This document shows positions 1-11,440 of a stretch of 64,000 nt of DNA, piece after piece. The stretch is from Anaeramoeba ignava. Its lineage: Eukaryota; Metamonada; Anaeramoebidae. The position numbers and the translations under genes were made by a program. Where the stretch lies: the NCBI GenBank assembly GCA_028826165.1, contig JAPDFW010000105.1, positions 1-64,000 on the forward strand, read 5' to 3'. The notes under the pieces are model-generated. The model made no database searches, was not told the DNA's origin, and worked only from the letters and a program-made list of their open reading frames with translations. How positions within the stretch are numbered: the stretch's first letter is position 1; each line of letters opens with the position of its first letter.

Positions 1-3000
1 AATATTTCTAAGATATACGTCCATAATCTTGAATCATTACTGTATCATAGGTATTCCATTGGCACCCGTCATTGTTTCAAATTCATTCAACTCTGTTTGT
101 TTTGGTTTCCTTTTAATTAGCAGTTTTCATGAAATTAAATATTATTAAATAATCATTTGAATCAACTCTAAATCAATATTTTGAATATGATATAAATCAA
201 TATAAAATCAATGTACACCCGTCAATATAGAAATCAATGCTGAATTAATATTTACTAAAATCGTATAAGATATTCTTTTGCGGATGTCTGAATCAATATA
301 AATCAATATTTTAAAATATGAAATAAATATTTTAGAATAATTTATTTTACCTTTAGCTTCCAAAAGAATAATATGCATCAAAGCCCCAATACCATTCTTT
401 TGGACCATCCTATTATCTGGGCACCTTCATTTAGCTTTGATAATTGAACAATTCCAATTTCAACTTTCTAATTTGTTTTGTTTCTATTTTAAAATTATGA
501 TTTTTCAAAAATGAAAATAATTTTAATGATGTCCATTTAAAATCCATGCTTTAAATCAAGTATTTTTGAGATAAGATATTTTTCCAAATCAATATTTTGA
601 AATCATGTATTTTTAATCAGCTTATTTTAAATCAATATTTTGGTCAATAGGCTTTTTAAAATTAATGCTATTTTAAATAAATATTTTTAAATAAATATTT
701 TCATCTAATTCTTTTTGAAATGAATATTTCTAAGATTAATATTTTTAGATGAATATTTTAAATCAATATTTTTAAATAAATATTTTTAAATCAATATTTT
801 TGAAATCAATATATTTTAGTCAATATTTTTAAATCAATATTTTGAAATTCTTATTTTTAAATCAATATTTTGAATTAATATTTTAAATAGGAATATTTTT
901 GAATCAATATTTTTGAATAATAATATTTTGAAATCTAATATTTTAAATCAATATTTTTAAATGAATATTTATTTTTAAATCAATATTTTTAAATTAATAT
1001 TTTTAATGGATATTTCTTTTTGAATGAATATTTTTGAATGAATATTTTTGAGATGAATATTTTTAAATAATATTTTTGAATGAATATTTTTAAATCAATA
1101 TTTTGAATGAATTTTGAATGAATATTTTTAAATCAATATTTTTAAATGAATATTTTTAAATCAATATTTTTGGAATGAATATTTTTAAATGAATATTTTT
1201 AAAATGAATATTTTTGAATATTTAAATGATGAATATTTTTGAATAAATATTTTTGAATCAATAAATATTTTTGAATGAATATTTTTGAATCAATATTTTA
1301 AATGAATATTTTTAAATTAATATTTTTGAATGAATATTTTTGAATTAATATTTTTAAATCAATATTTTTAAATCAATATTTTTAAATGAATATTTTAAAT
1401 AAATATTTTTGAATCGATATTTTTAAATCAAATTATTTTACCTTTTGCTTCCAAGAACAATAACCATCAAAGCCCCAATACCATAATATTGAATAATTCT
1501 ATTATCTTTAAAATTATTCATTGCTTTGAGAATTGTTTCAATTTCTTTCTTTTTGTTTCATTTCTAGTTTCTATTTATTATTTGGGTTTATCGAGAAAAA
1601 GATAAAGATTAAGATCAAAATGAAAATTAAAGAAAAATAATTGAATACTTGGATCATAAAAGAATATTTGTAATATCCAACATCCTTTTTCTTGTATGCT
1701 TTCTTCATTTGGAAAATTGTTCATTGCTTTCAAAATTCGTTCATTTCCTTTTAATTCATGCATTTCATCTCCATTTTCTATATTATATTATTAATAGGAA
1801 TAATTTTGATTTTAGAAGATGAAAAAATAATTTCCTTTTTTTCTTTTTTCTCTTTTTAAAAATTTATTACTTGGATCAAGATTGATATTAATTAATAATA
1901 ATAATGATTTTTCTTGAATAAATTGATTTTTGGGAAATTTATTCATTGCTTTAATAATAATTGGTTCTATTCCTTTTAAATTTGCAATTTTTTGTTCCTT
2001 TTCTTTCTTTTTCAAAATTGTTTCTCTTTTTGAATTTAATTTAATTTCTTTTGGATGGGGAAATTTTTATTTGAGAATTTAATAATAATAAATTTACTTT
2101 TAAATCCTCCTGAAAGTGTTTCTAAAATAATAAATCCTTGTTCGATAATTTCTTCTTTTAAAAATTTATTAAGGATTTGAATAATAATTTCAATTCTTTG
2201 AGATTTCCAATTTGTTAATTGTTTTTCTTTATCATCTGATTGTTTTTAATTTGTAATTTTAACAAGAAGAGAAAAAAAATTTATAAAAATGAAGTTTAAA
2301 TGAGAATTAATTTCTTTCTTTCTTTCTCTATTTTTGATTTATATACTTTTTATTATTAAAAAAACATTCCAAAATTAGAAAAATTTTGTTGAAGATTTGG
2401 ATTTTTGAGGAAAATTTTGGATTGATTGAAGAATAAATTCAATTCCATTTAATTGTTTAATTTCTTTTTGATTTTCTATTTTTTGATTTCAAATTGAATT
2501 TGAATTAAATAAATATATAATTTTTTTTTTTGAGAATTTTACCTTTATTATTGGAAATATTCAATAAAATTTGAAATCCTTTTTCTTGAAAATTCTCATC
2601 TTTTAAGAAATTTTTTAATGTTTCAAAAATTGTTTTAATAACTTTAGATTCTTTAAATTGAGTTTGATTTTCTTTTTTTAAATTAATTTTTGTGTTTGTT
2701 TTGTTGAAAATTAAATTTAAATTTAAAATTCATTTCATTTCAATTCTTTTAATTTTACCAAATTGATTATTAGAAAAATTAATTAAAATATTCAATCCTT
2801 TTTCTTGAAAATCTTTTCTTTGAGAGAAATTATTCATTGAATTTATAATTGTTTTGAATTCCTTTAAATTGTCTAAATTTAATTTGATTTTCTTCATTTG
2901 TATTAAATGAATTCAAAACGAAAATTGATTTTGTTTTGATTAAATTCATTTTTTAAAAGGGAAAAAAAAAAGGAAATAATTTTGAATTTTAGAAATTTTA

Positions 3001-5271
3001 CCTTCATTATCAAAAGCAATTTGATTTAAAAGAAAAATCCATAATCTTCTGAATTTTTCATTTTTAGGAAATTAGACATTATAAATATTATTGGTTGTAT
3101 TCCTTGTGGTTTTTAATTTGTTTTGTGATTTTTATTTTCTTTTTGTTTTTGTTTAAATTTTTGAAAAACAAAAAGAAATGAGAATTTTAAATTGATTTTA
3201 AATTGATTTACCAAAATTAATATTAGATAAATTCAATAAAAATTTCCATCCTTTTTCTTGAATAATTTTATTATTTGGGAAATTATTCATTGATTGAATA
3301 ATTAAATCAATTCCTTTTAAATCTTCAATTTTCTTCTTATTTTTCTTTTTTTTTTTTTTTGATCAACTTTTAAAATTCTTCATTTTTGAATTGAAAAAAT
3401 GAATATTTTTTACCTTCATTATTAATACAATTCTTCAATAAAAGTTGATTTGAGTGTTCTATTATCTTTTCATTATTAGGAAAATTAATCATTGATTTAA
3501 TAATTAGTTCAATTCCTTCAAATTTTGAAATTTGTTCTTGAAATTCCTTTTGTTTTTCTTTTTTCAAAATTTTAATTTTATTTTAATTTTAATTTTAATT
3601 TTAATTTTGATTTTAATTTTGATTTTTACTTGAATTCATTGAAATATTATCCAAAATTGAAATTGAATATTGTTGAAGATTTTCATTTTTGATATTTTTC
3701 ATTAATTGAATAATTAATTCAGTTCCATTTGTTGAATTTGATTTTTGATCTATATTTTTTAATTTATTTATTTTTAATTTTGTTTTGAAAATGATTTGTT
3801 GATTTTTTAATTTTATTTTGATTAAAATTTTACTTTCAATTTTTTGTGAAAATTTTCTAAAGCAAAACATCCTTTTTCTCGAATAATTTTATTATTTGGA
3901 AATTTCTTCATCCAATCAAGAATATCATAAAGTAAATTTGGATCTTGATTCTCATCTTTTTGTTATTAGAAATATGAATAAAATCAATTAAATTATCAAA
4001 ATTTTTCTTTTTGAAATTTGTTTTGATTTACTTTCATTTTCATTTTCATTTTCATTTGAAAATTCATTGAAAAATTCATTTAATTTTTTTCTGCCATATC
4101 TTCTTGATATTGTAATGTTATTGCTTGATTTTCTTGTGCATTTTCAATTTTGCTTTTAGTTCATAAATTTGCTTATTCTTTTTTTGATATTCCTCAAATT
4201 TTCCATTAATTTCTGTAAAAGCTTCTCTAATTGTTTTGAATTCTGTTTCTTTTAATATTTGAGGTGTTTCAAAATTCTGAATAAAAGATTCTTCAAAATC
4301 TTCATTTGTTTCAAAAGTATTTAAAAATTCAATTTAAAATTTCATTTTGTTTTTGTTTTGAATTTAATTTTTGAATTTTGTTTTTGATATTCTCTAAAGA
4401 ATCATAATCATCATAATCATAATAATAATCATAATCATTTTGTTCAGGATTTGAAATTTGAATTGATTTTAATGTTTTGAAATTTTTGAATAAAATTGGG
4501 ATCAACTAATTTTTCAATATTATTTTCAATGATTTCATGAATATTTTGAAGAAGTAATTTGAAACAAATATCACAAATAAATTTTGAACCAAGTTTTAAT
4601 CCAATAAAAATAATAATTGATTGCATTTTCTTGATTAATATATTTTCCATTTCTTTTTCAATTTTAATTTTCAATAAATCAATTTTCAATAAATCTGCAA
4701 GTTGATAAAATTGATCGAATTTTGTTGGAATTATTTTTATTTCTGGATTTGAAAAGAATTGAATAACTTTTTCAACAACATCTGAATCAAAATTTTTAAG
4801 ATAAATTGAATGTTGGTTTTTGTTTCCAAGATTTTTGATAGAAAAAAATGGAGAATAAGAATTTATTATTGAATTATTAGAAAGAATTTTTTTTTCTTCT
4901 TTTCCTGTATAAATCAAAAAATTATTTTCTTTTCTTTGTAAAAATGAATTTTGTTTCATGTTTAAAAAATATTCTTTTTTGATTAATTCATTAAAATCTT
5001 TGTTTTTCATTTGATAAAATTTTTCAATTTGGTTTTGATTTTGAATTTGATTTTGATTTTGATTTTGATTTTGATTTTGATTTTGATTTTGATTTTGATT
5101 TTTATTTTGATTTTGATTTTGATTTTGGTTTAGATTTTGAATTTGAATTTGATTTTGATTTTGATTTTGAATTTGAATTTGATTTTGATTTTGATTTTGA
5201 TTTTGATTTTGATTTTGATTTTGATTTTGATTTTTTTGATTTTGATTTCTGTGAATTCTTTTTGATTTCAT
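1..5271 (-). pseudogene. BTB / coiled-coil / armadillo-repeat protein, left copy (partial, frame-broken)
   Basis: Left-arm counterpart of the gene at 23400-29584. It starts at ATG 5271 with a Gln/Asn-rich leader, then BTB and BACK-like helices, then Asp/Tyr-rich and coiled-coil segments. Downstream come separate ARM-repeat exons, visible near 3640-3750, 3410-3550, 3225-3340, 3000-3110, 2760-2890, 2545-2680, 1890-2000, 1665-1790 and 1455-1550, and a badly preserved one near 360-480. The window ends before the last exons. Compared with the right copy it has an extra A near 4475, a pair of compensating -1/+1 changes near 4650 and 4610, and a short A run near 4015. The right copy is intact at the first three places, while the left is intact where the right is broken (about 23725). 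It could be a decaying copy, or an expressed gene with consensus errors. Confidence 0.6.
560..1440 (-). repeat. 14-15 bp satellite inside an intron of the left BTB-ARM copy
   Basis: In gene orientation this is a tandem array of AAAAATATTNATTT-like units, matching the array at 27334-28662 in the right arm but several hundred bases shorter and less regular. It lies between two ARM-repeat exons. Confidence 0.8.
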
Positions 5272-5739
5272 TTTATCCTATTTATTTCTTCTTTTTTTTT
5301 TTGTTTAAAAATGATTCAAAATAAATTTAAAATTGTTTTTTGTAAGAAGAATTGTTAAATGAAAAAAGAAATAATTCAGTAATTAAATTAAATTAAATTA
5401 AATTAAATTAAATTATTTTTGAATTAAATATCAAAAAAGGAAAAAAAAATTATTAGATAATTCATTTATTCATTTATTATTTTTGTGTGTGTAATTGATT
5501 AAAGTTTTTTTTTTTAAAAAAGTTAAATAAAATTTTTTACTTATTTTTGTTTTGAAAAAAATGAAAAAAAAAAAGAGGAAAAAATAATTTTTTTTCTTTT
5601 CTTAATTTTTTATTTTAAAAGTGAATTTTTTTAATTTGAAAAGAGAAATAATTTTATTCTTATTTTCCATTTTTCTAATCAAATTTGTTTTAACAAATTC
5701 CTTTTTTCTTTCTTTTTTTTCATTGATCCAAATTCAAAA

Positions 5740-8700
5740 TCAACCTATGTTTTCTAAAACAAGAGATATACTAATGCAACTGAAAAACCAACCAAAAGAA
5801 TAAATAATAGATTCAGATAAAAGAATGTCGCGAAAGTGAGTACAAGAACTCTAAAAAAATATTTAAAAAAAGAAAAATTTGAGAAAATAAAAGAAAAAAT
5901 AAGAAGAAAATTAATTTTTTAATTACATCAGATGAACCCCAAGATGTATATTTAACCCATCCATAAATTAACCATGCAAAAAGAAAAATGTAAATGAGAA
6001 TATTGAGGAATACTCCCAACGGAAGGGGTTCTTCGAGATCGGAAAATAAAAACAAAGGAAATAAAAAACAAAAGAGAATCCAAAAAATATTAAAAACAAT
6101 AACCCAAGTGAAAAAATTCGTGAAATCAGAACAATTTTTATCTTGAATTGAAACTGTAATACAAGTAATAGCCATTCCAAATCCAAAAATAATAGTTGAT
6201 GCTATTTTTATTGTTATTATCCTCTGCTCTTCAGAATCATCTGGGAAAAAAGCGAAATTAAAAAATACCCAGATGAAAAGAATAATAATAAAAATAAAAG
6301 ATTCAATAAAAATAATCTTTAAAATAGTCGAATGCATCTGATAATAAAAATAAAAATATATTAAATAATAAATTAAATCAATAAAAATAAAAATAAATTA
6401 CAGAATTTGAATTATCAAAATTATCAACAAAAATAACAAATCCATATATTGACCAACTTAAAAGGAAAATAATTGGAATTAATGTAAAAGTTATCATTAC
6501 TCGGTTTTTTGATTCATCAAGATTTTTGAAAAAATTCTCAAAATCATGTAAAATTAATGATAAAGATGTAATAAAAGTGATAATAATCCAAAAAATATTG
6601 AAAATAAGAATCCAAATAAAATCAATTTTCCAATCAGAATAATTTCTATTTTTTGTTCCAATAATTAAACAAGGAATAGCCATTACAAATCCAATAATAA
6701 TAGTTATTATAATTCCAATTAATAAAATTTTCATTTTTATCTTTAAAAATCTCTTTTTCTTTGAAAAATAATTCATAAATTAACCAAATGATAAATAAAG
6801 AAGAAATAATAATAAAAATAAAAAGATTCACTAAAAATAATAGAAGAAATAGTTGAATGCATCTGATAATAAAAATAAATAATAAATTAAATAAATAAGA
6901 AATTAATTAAATTATTAAATAAAAATAAATTACAGAATTTGAATTTTGAAAATTATCAATAGAAATAATTAATCCATATATTGACCAACTTAAAAGGAAA
7001 ATAATTGGAATTAATGTAAAAGTTATCATTATTTGATTTTTTGATTCATCAAGATTTTTGAAAAAATTCTCAATATTATGGAAAATTAATGATAAAGATG
7101 TAATAAAAGTGATAATAATCCAAAAAATATTGAAAATAAGAATCCAAATAAAATCATTTTTCCAATCAGAATAATTTCTATTTTTTGTTCCAATAATTAA
7201 ACAAGGAATAGCCATTCCAAACCCAATAATAATAGTTGTTATAATTGTAATTAATAAAATTTTCATTTTATCTTCAAAACCTTCTTCTTCCAAAAATAAT
7301 TCATAAATTAACCAAATGATAAATAAAGAAGAAATAATTATAAAAATAAAAGATTCAATAAAAATAATAGAAGAAATAGTTGAACGCATCTGATAATAAA
7401 AATAAAAAGAAATAATAAATTAAAAATAAAATAAAAATAAATAAATTAAACAAAATAAAAATAAATAAATTACAGAATTTGAATTTTGAAAATTATCAAC
7501 AGAAATAACAAATCCATATATTGACCAACTTAAAAGGAAAATAATTGGAATTAATGTAAAAGTTATCATTATTTGATTTTTTGATTCATCAAGATTTTTG
7601 AAAAAATTCTTAAAATCATTCAAAATTAATGATAAAGATGTAATAAAAATGATAATAATCCAAAAAATATTGAAAATAAGAATCCAAATAAAATCAGTTT
7701 TCCAATCAGAATAATTTCTATTTTTTGTTCCAATAATTAAACAAGGAATAGCCATTACAAATCCAATAATAATAGTTATTATAATTCCAATTAATAAAAT
7801 TTTCATTTTATATTTTAAATCTTCTTCTTCTTTGAAAAATGATTCATAAATTAACCAAATGATAAATAAAGAAGAAATAATAATAAAAATAAAAGATTCA
7901 ATAAAAATAATAGAAGAAATAGTTGAACTTGTCTAATATAAAAAGAAATAATAAATTAAAAATAAATTAAATCAATAAAAATAAATAAATTACAGAATTT
8001 GAATTATCAAAATTATCAATAGAAATAATTAATCCATATATTGACCAACTTAAAAGGAAAATAATTGGAATTAATGTAAAAGTTATCATTATTTTTTGGT
8101 TTTTTGGTATATAAAGATTTTTGAAAAAATTCTCAATATTATGAAAAATTAAAGATAAAGATGTAATAAAAATGGTAATAATCCAAAAAATATTGAAAAT
8201 AAGAATCCAAATAAAATCATTTTTCCAATTAGAATAATTTCTATTTTTTGTTCCAATAATTAAACAAGGAATAGCCATTACAAATCCAATAATAATAGTT
8301 GTTATAATTCCAATTAATAAAATTTTCATTTTATCTTTTAAATCTCCTTCTTTGAAAAATGATTCATAAATTAACCAAATGATAAATAAAGAAGAAATAA
8401 TAATAAAAATAAAAGATTCAATAAAAATAATAGAAGAAATAGTTGAATGCATCTGATAATAAAAAAATAAAAATAAAAAGAAATAATAAAAAATAAATTA
8501 AATCAATAAAAATAAATAAATTACAGAATTTGAATTATCAAAATTATCAACTGAAATAACTAATCCATATATTGACCAACTGGTAAGGAAGAAAATAATA
8601 AGGGAATTAAAAATTCGAATAAAATTGATCCAAAATTTGATTTTCAAATTTCGACTAATTGAAAAAATAATAATTTGAAAAAATAATAAAAGAATCCAAA

Positions 8701-8848
8701 AAATATTGAAAATTTTAATCCAAATCCAACAATCATATTTGGAATCAGAATTTTGATTTTTTTTGCCAATAATGAAAGAAGGTAAAGTCATTCCAAGTAT
8801 AGAAAGAAGTGAAATTATTAAAAATATCCAAAATTCTAATGATTTCAT
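5740..8848 (-). CDS. Serially repeated multi-pass membrane protein, left copy (7 exons, 5 full modules)
   Basis: Not a family I recognise. Exons by splice consensus and phase 0: 8848-8525, 8452-7994, 7932-7474, 7389-6934, 6862-6402, 6337-5927 and 5850-5740 (stop TGA). Exon 1 encodes about three hydrophobic segments. Each middle exon of 456-459 nt encodes one module of about four: a start of the type MHSTISSIIFIESF, then a segment ending PCLIIGTKNRNYSDW, then FIWILIFNIFWIIITF, then a segment ending FLLSWSIYG and a DNSNS tail. Exon 6 (411 nt) is a divergent module with the PDDSEE loop, and the last exon encodes half a module. Each module exon ends TCT before GTAATTTA. The fifth exon carries two +1 changes in homopolymers (near 6825 and 6735), which restore a normal 459-nt length if removed. 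Predicted total is about 24 membrane segments. Transport or sensing is possible but unproven. Confidence 0.72.
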
Positions 8849-9119
8849 TAAAATAGCAAATGTTTTGGAAATTTTTTTACAAGAAAAAGAAGAACATCTT
8901 ATTTTTTATTTTTATCCATTTTTAATAAAATAATTCATATTTAAAATTAAAATCAAAATTAAAATTAAAATTAAAATTAAAAATTACTTTTTTCCATTTG
9001 TTTCTTTTCCTATTTGATTTAAACTAAAAATTCTATTTTAAAAAAAGAATAGCAAAATAAAAAAGAAAATGAATGAATAAAATTGAAAAATTGATCATTT
9101 TTTTGAAAATAACTCTTTT

Positions 9120-9523
9120 TTACATTTCCCAATAAGTTTCTGTTATTGGAAATCTTCCAGATTTTTCTTGATTTCGATTTTTCTTGGGTACAATATGGAC
9201 TTCTGGTTTTGGAAGCAGATCTATATCGTCGAACAACAAAATAAAAGGAAAAAAAAAATTTGTTTTTTTTAAAGTTGAATTAAAGATAAAAATCAGTTAC
9301 TTTCATCATAATTATAAGTATCATCACTTTGACTAATATTATCCTTTCCAAGTTCATTTTGACTATCATTTTGATTATCATTTTGATTATCATTTTGATT
9401 ATCATTTTGATTGAAATCATTATTATCGTTATTATCATGATTATTCACATTTTCATGATGATCATTATCATAATTATCTTTTGAAGATATCGGGTTTTCT
9501 TGTGGAATTGAAACTGTCTCCAT
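9120..9523 (-). CDS. Small two-exon protein with Asn/Asp-rich N-terminus, left copy
   Basis: Exon 1 is 9523-9301 (phase 1 end, donor GTAACTG) and exon 2 is 9220-9120, giving 107 residues. Exon 1 encodes an acidic Asn/Asp-rich tract with repeated QNDN. Exon 2 encodes a basic conserved tail containing LLPKPEVHIVPKKNR and ending PITETYWEM. The 101-nt second exon is identical base for base to that of the right-arm gene at 18719-19017, while the first exons are unrelated apart from being acidic. I do not recognise the family. No signal peptide or membrane segment is visible. The reading frame continues past the donor for three codons to a stop, so an unspliced 76-residue form is also possible, but conservation of the second exon argues for splicing. 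Confidence 0.75.
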
Positions 9524-9639
9524 TTTTAAAATAATGGATAATTTTGAAAAATGAAAAAAAAAAAAGGGGAAAAAATAATTTTTTTTTTCTTAATTTTTAA
9601 TTTTAATTTTAATTTTAATTTTAATTTTAAATTTTAATT

Positions 9640-11397
9640 TTAATTTTGATTATTAAATTTTTTAATTAATAAATCAAATAAATTTGGATTTGTTTGATTT
9701 AATTGAAAATAATCAATTCCTCTTTTAATTTCATTAATTATTTGTTTTGTAATTTGAATTTCATTTTTAATTTGATTTGAATAAATCCAATATTCTAATA
9801 TTTGAAATGATTTATTACTTAATTCACTATAATCTGTAACTTTATTAGAAGTATCATTTGTTACAGATAAAAACATTCCTCGATATAATTCACTTCTCAT
9901 TATTAATATTAATTTAGGAAATTTATATTGTTTTTCTTTTCTTTCAATTATAAAATCTTTTTCATTTTCATTTAAATAAATTCTTTTCATTGTTTCTTCA
10001 ATTTTTTCATTTGAATTTATAATTTCTTTAATTTCAGAATATAATTTTGGATTTATAATTCTGTTTGAATAAATCATTTCAAATATTTGATTTGATTCTT
10101 TAATTGATTTATTTGAAATAATTTCTTGAAGTTTTTCAATTTGATTTTGATTTTGATTTAATCTATATTTTAATATTAATTTATGAGCTTCAATTATTTC
10201 TCCATTTTTGGTTTTAAATGAAATATCACAAAATTCTTTTCTTTCAAATAATTTTATCAAATCTTCTTCAAGATTGGAAAAAGAAGGAGAATAATAAAGA
10301 AATGAATTGAAAGCACCACAAGAAATATGATAATTAGAAATATTTTCATTAAATCTTAATTTAGGAAGTTTAATTTGAAATGGAATTTTCTGGAAATTTG
10401 TATTTCCAGTTCCTAATTGACCTGAATAATTACCTCCAAATACTATTAATTTTGGTTTGGATGTTAAAATCAAAGTATGAAAACATCCAACAGAAAAATC
10501 AAGAATATTATCATCATTTTCAAACAAAGATGATTTGATTTCAGTAAATTCATAAGTATCTTCTTTTTTGCCAAGTCCATTATATTGAGAATCACCACAT
10601 GAATAAAGTTTTCTTTTTGGATTTTGATTTTGATCTTCAATCAACATTATTGAATGAAACCCTCCACATTGAATATCAATTATTTTGCCTTTTGGAATAT
10701 TTTGGATTTTGGTTAATTTAATGATTTCATCTTCTCTTCTTGATTCTCCTAATCCAACTTGACCATATTTATTATATCCACATACAAATAATTCTTGATT
10801 TGAATTTAAAAGAAAAACATGAAATGAAGTATTTCCTGAAAATATTTTAGAAACATTTTTCATCATTAAAATTGGTTTTTCTGTTTTTTTAAGTGTTTTA
10901 GAATCAAAACCAAGTTTAGCATTTTCATTTGAACCAATTCCATAAGCATTTTGATTTGAAGTTAATAAGTAAATTGAACTATCTCCAGCAACAATATCTT
11001 CAACTATTCTATCATTTGTATCTTCAATTAATGATGAAATATTAATAAATTCTTTTGGATTTTTTGGATTAATATCTTCTCCTTTTGCAAATACATTTCC
11101 TTCTATTGTTAAAATAGCTTCATTTCCCTCACCAACAGATACTTTTTGAATATTTTCAATTTGGATTTTTTCAGGATTTTGATTTGAATCATTTTCTTTT
11201 AAATATTCTATTGCTTTTCCATTTTCAAAAAGGAAAATTATTGAAAGTATTCCTGATGAAATTTGTTTAATTTGTTTTTCATTTTTATTTTCATTTTTAT
11301 TTTCAAATTTAAATTGAATTGGTTTTTTTATTTCTTCTGGTTCATTTTTGATAAGTTTTGGTTTTTCATTTGAACCAAAAAATAAACAATCATTCAT
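9640..11397 (-). CDS. RCC1-repeat / BTB protein (585 aa), left copy 1
   Basis: Intronless and intact. Residues about 50-370 form an RCC1-type propeller: glycine-rich strand pairs recur as GIGSNENAKLG, CGYNKYGQVGLG, SCGDSQYNGLG and FGGNYSGQLGTG. The C-terminal half holds two BTB-like segments. The first (FCDISFKTKNGEIIEAHKLI) is followed by an interruption of Asn/Gln and helical sequence. The second contains IMRSELYRGMFLSVTNDTS and DYSELSNKSFQILEYW. Family knowledge suggests a scaffold, or a substrate adaptor for a cullin-3 ubiquitin ligase; that role is inferred. The start lies only 43 nt past the stop of the next gene upstream, so its promoter is very short or lies inside that gene. Confidence 0.9.
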   Translation of the reverse strand: MNDCLFFGSNEKPKLIKNEPEEIKKPIQFKFENKNENKNEKQIKQISSGILSIIFLFENGKAIEYLKENDSNQNPEKIQIENIQKVSVGEGNEAILTIEGNVFAKGEDINPKNPKEFINISSLIEDTNDRIVEDIVAGDSSIYLLTSNQNAYGIGSNENAKLGFDSKTLKKTEKPILMMKNVSKIFSGNTSFHVFLLNSNQELFVCGYNKYGQVGLGESRREDEIIKLTKIQNIPKGKIIDIQCGGFHSIMLIEDQNQNPKRKLYSCGDSQYNGLGKKEDTYEFTEIKSSLFENDDNILDFSVGCFHTLILTSKPKLIVFGGNYSGQLGTGNTNFQKIPFQIKLPKLRFNENISNYHISCGAFNSFLYYSPSFSNLEEDLIKLFERKEFCDISFKTKNGEIIEAHKLILKYRLNQNQNQIEKLQEIISNKSIKESNQIFEMIYSNRIINPKLYSEIKEIINSNEKIEETMKRIYLNENEKDFIIERKEKQYKFPKLILIMRSELYRGMFLSVTNDTSNKVTDYSELSNKSFQILEYWIYSNQIKNEIQITKQIINEIKRGIDYFQLNQTNPNLFDLLIKKFNNQN

Positions 11398-11440
11398 TTT
11401 TGAAAAAGAAAAAAATGAAAAAAATGAAAAAAATGAAAAA

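Noticed and set aside
5621-5803. Small plus-strand frame
   Set aside because: It overlaps the conserved last exon of the minus-strand membrane-module gene, and its frame is not kept at 22870-23050 in the other arm.
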